DNA of 64,000 bases. Origin: JAWKHR01 sp041394725 (lineage in GTDB: Bacteria; Acidobacteriota; Vicinamibacteria; Vicinamibacterales; SCN-69-37). The stretch lies in contig JAWKHR010000039.1 of assembly GCA_041394725.1 (NCBI GenBank), positions 1-64,000 of the forward strand, read 5' to 3'. Of this stretch, positions 1 through 6,277 are shown piece after piece. Position 1 is the stretch's first letter. Every line of letters begins with the position of its first letter. Below the pieces are notes generated by a model, which had not been told where the DNA came from, did no database searches, and saw nothing but the letters and a program-made list of their open reading frames with translations. The translations under genes and the position numbers were made by a program.

Positions 1-352
1 CGACGCCGCGGGCCTGCCGCCGAAACCCGACCAGCACGTGGACGGCCTCTCGCTCGCCGCGGCGCTGCGCGGTGATCGGCCGCTGCCCGTGCGGACGCTC
101 TACTGGCACTTCCCGCACTACCACGGGTCGGGCGCCACGCCGAGCGGCGCGATCCTCGCCGGCGACTACAAGCTGATCGAGTGGTTCGAGGACGAGCGGC
201 GCGAGCTGTACCGGCTCGACACGGATCCGTCCGAACGGCACGACCTCTCGCGCGAGGATCCGGGCGGCGTGAAGCTGCTCGCCGAGGCGCTCGCGAAGTG
301 GCGCCAGGAGGTCGGCGCGCGGATGCCGCGCGTCAACCCGGAGTGGCGATGA
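1..352 (+). CDS. Sulfatase, C-terminal part only (cut by the window edge)
   Basis: The reading frame is open from base 2 to the TGA at 350-352 and encodes about 116 residues. The text looks like the C-terminal subdomain of arylsulfatase-type sulfatases: a D-x-H-x-D-G-L-S-L segment near the start, the LYWHFPHYH stretch, then DYKLIEWFEDERRELY and an LDTDPSERHDL stretch that mirrors the usual YDLxxDPxExxNL ending. The catalytic formylglycine region lies upstream, outside the window, so activity cannot be judged. The stop overlaps the start of the next gene (ATG at 349), which suggests one transcription unit with the glycosyl-hydrolase-like and CBM9-like genes and a role in breaking down sulfated glycans. 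The family call is firm; the substrate is unknown. Confidence 0.85.
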   Translation, partial: DAAGLPPKPDQHVDGLSLAAALRGDRPLPVRTLYWHFPHYHGSGATPSGAILAGDYKLIEWFEDERRELYRLDTDPSERHDLSREDPGGVKLLAEALAKWRQEVGARMPRVNPEWR

Positions 353-1425
353 TGGACCGGCGCCGGTTCCTGGAGACGCTCGCCCTCGCGGCCGGCGGCC
401 TCGCGCAGGCGCGCGGGGTGCCGCGTCCGTCCACGTTGACGCACTGGACGTGGATGCGCGGCCCGACCCGCCCGATGGACGCGTGGCGCCGGCGGCTCGC
501 GCGCCTGAAGGCGGCCGGCTTCGACGCGGTGCTCATCAGCGGATCGCGCGAGTTCTTCCGCGAGGCCGTGCCCGCCGCGGCCGACGAGGGCCTGGCGCTG
601 CACGCGTGGTTCTTCACGATGATGCGCGGCGAGCGGGTCCGCGACCACGCCGACTGGTACGCGGTGAGCCGCAGCGGGAAGTCCACCGCCTTCGACCCGC
701 CCTACGTGGACTACTACCGGTTCATGTGCCCGTCGCGCGAGGGCGTTCGCGAGTACCTCGCGGGCCTCGTCCGCGACCTCGCGCAGATGCGCGGGCTCGG
801 CAGCGTGCACCTGGACTACATCCGGTATCCCGACGTGATCCTGCCGATCGCGCTCTGGCCGAAGTACGGCCTGGTGCAGGATCGTGAGTACCCGGACTTC
901 GACTTCTGCTACTGCGCCCTGTGCCGGGAACGCTTCAAGCGGCAGGCGGGCGTGGACCCGGCCGACCTCGCCGACCCGGCTGCGTACCGCGCGTGGGTGC
1001 AGTACCGGTACGACACGGTCACCGAGGTCGTCACGCGCCTGGCCGGCGTCGCGCACGAAGCGGGCACGAAGGTCACCGCCGCCGTCTTCCCGACGCCCGC
1101 GGTCGCGCGGCGGCTGGTGCGCCAGGACTGGACGCGCTGGCCGATCGACGCGGTGCTGCCGATGGTCTACCACGGCTTCTACGACGAGCCGCTCGCCTGG
1201 ATCGGCCGCGCGACGCGCGAGGGCGTGGTCGCGCTCGATGGCCGGCTGCCGCTCTACACGGGCCTGTACCTTCCGGATCTCCCGCCCGACGACCTGGCGC
1301 GCGCCGCCGACCTCGCGCTGGCCGCCGGCGCGAGCGGCATCAGCGTGTTCGAGGCGTCGATGCTGACCGACGCGCACCTCGAGGCGCTGCGGCCCATCCT
1401 CACGCGCGCGGGGCGGCGCCGATGA
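349..1425 (+). CDS. Exported TIM-barrel protein, putative glycosyl-hydrolase-like family 10 (GHL10/DUF187-like)
   Basis: This is a 358-residue protein. It opens with a twin-arginine type signal (RRRFLETLALAAGG, residues 4-17), so export in folded form is likely. The mature part has the HLDYIRYPD motif near residues 154-162, typical of the GHL10-like barrel fold, and a later MVYHGFY strand near residue 272. Cysteines around the FCYCALCRERF segment may bind a metal or form a disulfide. The start is ATG at 349, with a second in-frame ATG at 352; the first overlaps the sulfatase stop and so supports translational coupling. The downstream CBM9-like gene overlaps by 4 nt. The enzyme probably hydrolyses a polysaccharide, but no substrate can be read from the sequence. 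Confidence 0.72.
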   Translation: MMDRRRFLETLALAAGGLAQARGVPRPSTLTHWTWMRGPTRPMDAWRRRLARLKAAGFDAVLISGSREFFREAVPAAADEGLALHAWFFTMMRGERVRDHADWYAVSRSGKSTAFDPPYVDYYRFMCPSREGVREYLAGLVRDLAQMRGLGSVHLDYIRYPDVILPIALWPKYGLVQDREYPDFDFCYCALCRERFKRQAGVDPADLADPAAYRAWVQYRYDTVTEVVTRLAGVAHEAGTKVTAAVFPTPAVARRLVRQDWTRWPIDAVLPMVYHGFYDEPLAWIGRATREGVVALDGRLPLYTGLYLPDLPPDDLARAADLALAAGASGISVFEASMLTDAHLEALRPILTRAGRRR

Positions 1426-2666
1426 CGAGAGGCTCCGGCGAGGCGGCGATGACGCCTCGACGCTCCGGCGAGGCGACCACGGCGCCCCGGCGCTCCGGCG
1501 CGACGACCACGGCGCCTCGGCGCCGCGCCGCGGTCGTGCTCGGCGTCGCGCTGCTCGCGGCCTGGCCCGCCGCGATGCCGGCGTCACCGGCCGCCTCGGG
1601 GTCCGCGACGCCGCCGTGGTCCGCCCCTTCGGCGCCCGCGGGACCGCCGGCGCCGCCGCAGGTGCGCACCGTCCCGCGCCAGGCCGTCGTCTACCGCACC
1701 GGCGCGCCGCTCGTCATCGACGGCAAGCTCGAGGAGCCGGCCTGGGGCGCGACCGAGTGGTCCGCGCCGTTCGTGGACATCGAGGGCGACCGGCGGCCCG
1801 CCCCGCGGTTCGCGACGCGGGTGAAGATGCTCTGGGACGCGGAGCGCTTCTACGTCGCCGCGCAGCTGGAGGAACCGGACGTCTGGGCGACGATCCGCGC
1901 GCGCGACGCGGTCATCTACCAGGATCCCGACTTCGAGGTGTTCATCGATCCCGACGGTGACACGCACGAGTACTACGAGCTGGAGGTGAACGCGCTCGGC
2001 ACGCCCTGGGACCTGTTCCTCGTCCGGCCCTATCGCGACGGCGGGCCCGCGCTCAACGGGTGGGACATCGCCGGCCTCCAGGTCGGCATCGACATCCGCG
2101 GGACGATCAACCAGCCGGGCGATCGCGACGAGTCGTGGACGGTCGAGCTCGCGCTGCCGTGGACGTCGCTGCGCGACGCGTCGCCGAACCACCGCCCGCC
2201 CGCGCCTGGCGACCACTGGCGGGTGAACTTCTCGCGCGTGGAGTGGCAGGTGACAGCGACCGGAACGACCTACGTGAAGCGGCGGGATCCGGCGACGACC
2301 CGCGTGCTGCCGGAGGACAACTGGGTCTGGAGCCCGCAGGGCGCGATCGACATGCACCGCCCCGAGCACTGGGGCATCGTCCAGTTCTCGAACATCGAGG
2401 CCGGCGAGGGGACGGAGGCGTTCCGCGAGGACCCGAACGATCGCGTCAAGGCCGCGCTGCGCGAGCTGTACGAGCGGCAGCGCGCCTACCGCGAGACGCA
2501 TGGCCGCTACGCCCCGACACTGGAGGCGATTGCGGCCTACGACCTGCGGGTGAGCGGGACGGTGTTCCGCCCGGTGATGCAGGCCACGGACGACCTGTAC
2601 GAGATCGCGGCACCGGGCTTCGGCGGCGCCACGGTGCACATCCGGCAAGACGGTCGCGTGTGGTAG
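1422..2666 (+). CDS. Secreted carbohydrate-binding family 9 (CBM9)-like protein
   Basis: This is a 414-residue protein starting at the ATG that overlaps the previous stop. Residues about 4-33 are three copies of a 10-residue R-x-SG-x-A-x-x-P-R repeat, followed by a hydrophobic export segment (AAVVLGVALLAAWPAA). The CBM9-like beta-sandwich begins near residue 98 with VIDGKLEEPAW, continues through the VKMLWDAERFYVAAQLEEPDVW and FEVFIDPDGD stretches, and ends with a strand containing WTVELALPWTSL. The roughly 90 C-terminal residues (charged helix, then GTVFRPVMQ) have no recognised domain. It has no visible catalytic motif and probably binds sugars released by its neighbours. Because the repeats precede the signal, the true start could be downstream. 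The TAG stop lies inside the left arm of the 2661-2788 palindrome. Confidence 0.75.
   Translation: MTRGSGEAAMTPRRSGEATTAPRRSGATTTAPRRRAAVVLGVALLAAWPAAMPASPAASGSATPPWSAPSAPAGPPAPPQVRTVPRQAVVYRTGAPLVIDGKLEEPAWGATEWSAPFVDIEGDRRPAPRFATRVKMLWDAERFYVAAQLEEPDVWATIRARDAVIYQDPDFEVFIDPDGDTHEYYELEVNALGTPWDLFLVRPYRDGGPALNGWDIAGLQVGIDIRGTINQPGDRDESWTVELALPWTSLRDASPNHRPPAPGDHWRVNFSRVEWQVTATGTTYVKRRDPATTRVLPEDNWVWSPQGAIDMHRPEHWGIVQFSNIEAGEGTEAFREDPNDRVKAALRELYERQRAYRETHGRYAPTLEAIAAYDLRVSGTVFRPVMQATDDLYEIAAPGFGGATVHIRQDGRVW
1431..1520 (+). repeat. Three 30-bp tandem repeats in the N-terminal coding region
   Basis: There are three consecutive 30-bp units, at 1431-1460, 1461-1490 and 1491-1520, each beginning (G/C)GCTCCGGCG. 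They keep the reading frame and encode a 10-residue unit three times. They sit before the export signal of the CBM9-like protein. Unit number could vary between strains without breaking the frame. Confidence 0.8.
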
Positions 2667-2788
2667 GGGTCAGGTCTTGGATCGCAGCCTTCCGCGCCCG
2701 ACGATGACAAAGTTGTCAGTCATGGCGCGCCGACAACTTTGTCATCGTCGGGCGCGGAAGGCTGCGATCCAAGACCTGACCCCTACCA
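2661..2788. repeat. Perfect long hairpin repeat, family A copy 1
   Basis: The left arm 2661-2717 and right arm 2732-2788 are exact reverse complements over 57 bases, separated by a 14-base loop (2718-2731). The outer part, GGGGTCAGGTCTTGGATCGC, is shared with copy 2 at 4242-4376, while the inner part differs except for a TGACAAAGTTGTC-like core near the tip. The left edge contains the TAG stop of the CBM9-like gene. The pattern resembles REP/BIME-like elements mobilised by Y1 (RAYT) transposases, but no such transposase is in the window. It could also act as a transcription terminator. Confidence 0.9.
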
Positions 2789-2849
2789 GTGCAGTGCGAT
2801 CGACCAGGCCAGCCGCGATCCGCCGCGGCCGGTCGTCGATACTCGCCCG

Positions 2850-3098
2850 ATGTCAATCCTCTGGCAGGATGCCCGGTATGCGTGGCGGATGCTCCGCGCG
2901 AGTCGCGGCTTCTCGGTCGTCGCGGTCCTCACGCTCGCGCTGGGCATCGGCGGGAACACCGCGATCGTCACCCTCATCAGCGCGGTCTTCCTGAGCCTGC
3001 GGCCCGGCCTGGTGCTGGGCTTCTGCGGCGTCCGCCAGCCGGACCTGCGGCATGGCGCACGGCGCCGGGCGGCGATCCTGCGTCCCTGGCTCGACTAG
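2850..3098 (+). pseudogene. N-terminal remnant of an ADOP-type (MacB/FtsX-like) ABC permease
   Basis: This is an 82-codon open frame starting at ATG 2850. Its first 50 or so residues match the start of acidobacterial ADOP permeases: WQDARYAWRMLRASRGF, then VVAVLTLALGIGGNTAI, the membrane helix normally followed by FSxxNAVLLRPLPY. After about residue 52 the match is lost, and the frame ends at 3098 in unrelated text (RAAILRPWLD). Full-length members are about 800 residues, so more than 90% of the gene is gone. It lies between hairpin repeat copy 1 and the esterase and is probably dead. A residual membrane peptide cannot be excluded. Confidence 0.75.
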
Positions 3099-3113
3099 TT
3101 CCCAGGGCGGATA

Positions 3114-4250
3114 ATGGGGCGCATGCGGCATCCCGCACGTGGCCCCGCGATCGCGCGCGCCCTCGTCGCCGGCCTGGCGATCGCGACCGCCGTCGTCTCC
3201 GCGCAGGCGCCGTCAACCGGCGCGCGCCTCGTCGCGGTCGACGGCGATCATCGCGACGGCACCGCGCGGTTCCGCATCGACGCGCCCGGTGCCCGCGACG
3301 TGCGGGTGATGGTGGACACCATGTCGGCCGGCGAGGCGAAGCCGATGACGCGCGATGCCGACGGCCTGTGGACCGGCACGCTCGGCCCGCTCGTGCCCGA
3401 CTACTACGCGGTCGCGTTCATCACGGACGGCGTGTTCCGGACGGCCGGCTACGTCCACGTCACGGGCCCGACGCCGGAGGCGTGGGACCCGCGGCCGGTG
3501 CCGCACGGCACCGTCCACGAGCACTGGTACGACTCGCGCACGCTCGGGCTCCTCCGCGCCGTGCGGGTCTACACGCCGCCGGGCTACGAAGGCGGCGACG
3601 CGACGTATCCGGTCCTGTACCTCCTGCATGGCAGCGGCGGCACCGAGGCGTCGTGGGAACAGGACGGGCTCGCGAACGTCATCCTCGACAACCTCATCGC
3701 CTCGGGGGCCGCGAAGCCGATGGTCGTGGTGATGCCGTTCGGGCACACCGAGCCGAGCCCGCGCGCCGGCGTGATGCCGTCGTTCGCCGGCCGCGACACC
3801 GCGGCGTTCACGCGCGAGCTCGTGGACGAGATCATGCCGATGGTCGAGACGGCCTATCGCATCCGCCGCACGCCGGACGCGCGCGCCATCGCCGGGTTCT
3901 CGATGGGCGGCAACCAGGCGCGGCTGATCGGACTCGGGCGGATGGATCTCTTCCACTGGATCGGGACGTTCTCGGGCACCGTCGGCGTCCGCGCGCGCGA
4001 GGTCACGCCGGAGGCGATCGAGGACGTCTACGGCCCGGTGCTGGCCGACGCGGAGGCGACCAACGCGACGCTCCGGTTGCTCTGGTTCGCGGTCGGGTCC
4101 GAGGAGACGCGGCTCGTCGAGCAGCACCGGGTACTGCGCCGGGTGCTGGACGACCACCAGATCCGGCACGTCTTCGTCACCGAGACCGGCGGCCACACCT
4201 GGCACGTCTGGCGGCGGAACCTGCGGGACTTCGTGACGCGATTGTTCTAG
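3114..4250 (+). CDS. Secreted alpha/beta-hydrolase esterase of the CE1/enterochelin-esterase-like type
   Basis: This is a 378-residue protein with an N-terminal export signal (ARALVAGLAIATAVVSAQA). Residues about 40-120 resemble the immunoglobulin-like early-set domain found before such esterases. From about residue 135 an esterase-D fold follows: RVYTPPGYEGG, VLYLLHGSGG, and the nucleophile elbow GFSMGG near residue 263. The likely catalytic His is in the GGHTWHVWRRNL segment near residue 362. Family members remove feruloyl or acetyl groups from glycans or hydrolyse siderophore esters; the sugar-processing neighbours favour the former. ATG 3123 is an alternative start. The last two codons and stop (TTG TTC TAG) belong to the left arm of the 4242-4376 palindrome and are mirrored in the convergent SDR gene. 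Confidence 0.8.
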   Translation: MGRMRHPARGPAIARALVAGLAIATAVVSAQAPSTGARLVAVDGDHRDGTARFRIDAPGARDVRVMVDTMSAGEAKPMTRDADGLWTGTLGPLVPDYYAVAFITDGVFRTAGYVHVTGPTPEAWDPRPVPHGTVHEHWYDSRTLGLLRAVRVYTPPGYEGGDATYPVLYLLHGSGGTEASWEQDGLANVILDNLIASGAAKPMVVVMPFGHTEPSPRAGVMPSFAGRDTAAFTRELVDEIMPMVETAYRIRRTPDARAIAGFSMGGNQARLIGLGRMDLFHWIGTFSGTVGVRAREVTPEAIEDVYGPVLADAEATNATLRLLWFAVGSEETRLVEQHRVLRRVLDDHQIRHVFVTETGGHTWHVWRRNLRDFVTRLF

Positions 4251-4376
4251 GGGTCAGGTCTTGGATCGCAGCCTCCCGAGCCGAGTACTTACAAAACTGT
4301 CAATCCAGTTCTCCCTGACAGTTTTGTAAGTACTCGGCTCGGGAGGCTGCGATCCAAGACCTGACCCCTAGAACAA
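4242..4376. repeat. Perfect long hairpin repeat, family A copy 2
   Basis: The arms 4242-4302 and 4316-4376 are exact reverse complements over 61 bases, with a 13-base loop. The outer part after TAG is identical to copy 1. Its two ends contain the TAG stops of both convergent genes (esterase on plus, SDR on minus), and the symmetry runs six bases further into each coding region, so both proteins end in Leu-Phe. It should form a very strong bidirectional terminator-like hairpin. Confidence 0.92.
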
Positions 4377-5156
4377 CGATCTGATCCACCCGCCGTCCAC
4401 GGCGATCGACTGCCCCGTGACGTAGCCCGCGCGCTCGGACGCGAGGAACGCGGCCATCGCGGCAAACTCGCGCGGCTCGCCGAGACGGCCCATGGGGATC
4501 TCCGCCTCCCACCGGCCGATCACCGCCTCCACCGTCGTGTCCTCGGTGGCCGCCTTGTGCTCGGACAGCTCGACGACGCGTTCGGTCCGCGTGTAGCCGG
4601 GCATCAAGTTGTTCACCGTCACGCCGTCGGCGGCGACCTCGTTCGCCAGCGTGCGTGCGAACGCGGTGACGGCCGCGCGCAGGCTGTTCGAGAGCATGAG
4701 GCCGTCCACCGGCTGCTTCGCGGCGATCGACGTGACGTTGATGATCCGACCCCACCGCCGCGCACGCATGCCGGGCAGCACGGCCTGCGTGAACGCGACC
4801 GCGCTCGTGAGCAGCACGCGCGTCGCCTCGTCCCAGTCGGCGAGCGTCAGTCCCTCGAAGCGACCGGGCCTCGGCCCGCCCGAGTTCGTGACGAGGATGT
4901 CCACCTGCCCGAACGCCGCCATCGCCTCGGCGACGACGCGCGCGACGTCCTCGGTGCGCGAGACGTCGGCCGGCACGGCGTGCACGCGTCCGCCGGCCTC
5001 GCGGATCCCGGCCGCGGTGGCCTCGAGCGCCTCGCGCCCGCGCGCGCAGATCACCACCGCCGCGCCGCCAGCCGCCAGCTCCTCGGCGACCGCGCGGCCG
5101 AGGCCCTTGCTCGCCGCGGCGACGATGGCGACCCGATCGCGAAGTCCCAGGTCCAT
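4368..5156 (-). CDS. SDR-family protein (FabG-like fold) lacking the canonical catalytic Tyr and Lys
   Basis: This is a 262-residue Rossmann-fold protein. The cofactor loop is AAASKGLGRAVAEELA (residues 13-28), followed by VNVxS-type strands and the ending GQSIAVDGGWIRSLF typical of classical SDRs. The usual Y-x-x-x-K catalytic pair is replaced: the aligned segment reads SNSLRAAVTAF, so Tyr becomes Ser and Lys becomes Arg. This matches a known divergent SDR subgroup of uncertain activity. It is the second gene of a minus-strand pair, 4 nt after the cupin gene. Cupin-SDR pairs occur in uronate catabolism (KdgF with a reductase), which would suit the polysaccharide genes nearby, but that is inference. 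Its stop lies in the 4242-4376 hairpin. Confidence 0.8.
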   Translation of the reverse strand: MDLGLRDRVAIVAAASKGLGRAVAEELAAGGAAVVICARGREALEATAAGIREAGGRVHAVPADVSRTEDVARVVAEAMAAFGQVDILVTNSGGPRPGRFEGLTLADWDEATRVLLTSAVAFTQAVLPGMRARRWGRIINVTSIAAKQPVDGLMLSNSLRAAVTAFARTLANEVAADGVTVNNLMPGYTRTERVVELSEHKAATEDTTVEAVIGRWEAEIPMGRLGEPREFAAMAAFLASERAGYVTGQSIAVDGGWIRSLF

Positions 5157-5160
5157 CGGG

Positions 5161-5535
5161 CTATTTCCTCAGATAGGCGTCCGTCCGGTCCAGCCAGTCC
5201 TGGCGCGGCGGGCTGAACACGTCCACGTCGAGCGTGTCCTCGAGCGCCTCGGCCTTGTGCCAGACCATCGACGGCAGGTGCAGGACCTCGCCGGCGCGGA
5301 CGATGCGCTCTTCGGACTCGTCCTCGCCAATCCAGAACTTCAGCGCGCCCTCGAGGATGTAGGTGAGCTGCTCGTTCTCGTGCTGGTGCTTCGGGACGAT
5401 GAAGCCCTTCTTGATGTACACGTGCGCGAGCATCATCCGGTCGCCGGTGATGAGCCGCCGCGCGAACTGCTCGCTCAGCACTTCCTTCGGCATCTCGTCC
5501 CAGCGGTACCACGTCACGTGCGTCGATGACATCAC
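5161..5535 (-). CDS. Single-domain cupin protein, KdgF-like
   Basis: This is a 124-residue single cupin barrel. Cupin motif 1 is intact, with metal ligands in KHQHENEQLTYILEG (two His and a Glu), and motif 2 carries a His in LPSMVWHKAEAL. The ending VDVFSPPRQDWL resembles KdgF-type cupins, which linearise or rearrange unsaturated uronates during pectin and alginate breakdown; the assignment to that reaction is tentative. The start may be ATG 5535 or the next codon, ATG 5532. It is the first gene of the cupin-SDR pair and is probably cytoplasmic, since no signal peptide is visible. Confidence 0.72.
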   Translation of the reverse strand: MMSSTHVTWYRWDEMPKEVLSEQFARRLITGDRMMLAHVYIKKGFIVPKHQHENEQLTYILEGALKFWIGEDESEERIVRAGEVLHLPSMVWHKAEALEDTLDVDVFSPPRQDWLDRTDAYLRK

Positions 5536-5601
5536 CCCTCCGTCGGTCGCAGGCCCCGCGCGATCCTAGGCGACGCGTCCGGCACGGTCAACGCGGCCGC
5601 G

Positions 5602-5700
5602 GGCGCAGCAGTGGGCTCCACCCTCCAAGCCGCCGGCGCAGCAGTCGGCTCTCGCCTCCAAGCGGCCGGCGCAGCAGTCGGCTCTCCCCTTCACACCGCC
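5602..5700. repeat. Three 33-bp tandem repeats in the gap between the cupin and lemA genes
   Basis: There are three units of 33 bp (5602-5634, 5635-5667, 5668-5700), each beginning GGCGCAGCAGT(C/G)GGCTC. Units 2 and 3 differ from unit 1 at a handful of positions. They lie between the divergent cupin promoter side and the 3' end of lemA, and no convincing gene covers them. The GCCGGCGCAGC core resembles the centre of the dispersed family B repeats. Confidence 0.8.
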
Positions 5701-5719
5701 CGCAGCACCCGCTCGTACG

Positions 5720-6277
5720 TCAGCCGAGGCCGTCCACCGTCACCGCTGCCCGCGCCGCGCCCTCCGCCGCGAAGAACTCCGCCGGCGGAAACCCGAACAG
5801 CCGCGCGACGAGCACGCCCGGCACCGTCTGCACGCGGTTGTTGTACGCCTCGACCGCGCCGTTGTAGTAGTTCCGCGCGCGCGCGATGAGCGTCTCGGTG
5901 TCGGCCAGGTCCTTCTGGAGCTGCCCGAACCGGTCGCTCGCCTTGAGGTCGGGATACGCCTCGGCCAGCGCGAAGACGGCGCGGATGGCGCCCGAGAGAT
6001 CGTCGTTGGCCTGCGCCGCGTCGCGCGGGCCCGTCGCCGCCCCGAGCGCGCCGCGCGCCTCGACGATGCGCTGGAGCGTCTGGCGCTCGTAGTCGGCGTA
6101 ACCGCGCACGGTCTCGACGAGGTTGGGCACGAGCGACGCGCGGCGCTGGAGCTGCACGTCGATCGCCGCCCACCCCTCGCGCACGTGCTGCCGCGCGCGC
6201 ACGAGCCCGTTGAAGAGCAGGGCCACGCCGGCGACGAGCAGCACGGCAGCCACCGCGGCCAGGACGCCCGGCGTCAT
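5720..6277 (-). CDS. LemA family protein
   Basis: This is a 185-residue protein with one N-terminal membrane helix (residues about 4-24) and the long helical LemA body: GWAAIDVQLQRRASLVPNLVETVRGY, then ARNYYNGAVEAYNNRVQTVPG, which is the LemA signature, and LFGFPPAEFF near the end. The N-out topology suggests most of the protein is periplasmic. The biochemical role of LemA is not established. Its ATG shares one base with the TAA of the upstream DUF2207 gene, the usual partner of LemA, which points to translational coupling and a joint membrane or envelope function. Confidence 0.9.
   Translation of the reverse strand: MTPGVLAAVAAVLLVAGVALLFNGLVRARQHVREGWAAIDVQLQRRASLVPNLVETVRGYADYERQTLQRIVEARGALGAATGPRDAAQANDDLSGAIRAVFALAEAYPDLKASDRFGQLQKDLADTETLIARARNYYNGAVEAYNNRVQTVPGVLVARLFGFPPAEFFAAEGAARAAVTVDGLG

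Noticed and set aside
166..1587. Long minus-strand open frame opposite the glycosyl-hydrolase-like gene
   Set aside because: Arg/Ala-rich shadow of a GC-rich gene with no domain; the plus-strand genes have clear motifs and coupled starts.
5602..5700. 33-bp tandem repeats as a small CRISPR array
   Set aside because: Units are directly adjacent with no spacers, and no cas gene is present.
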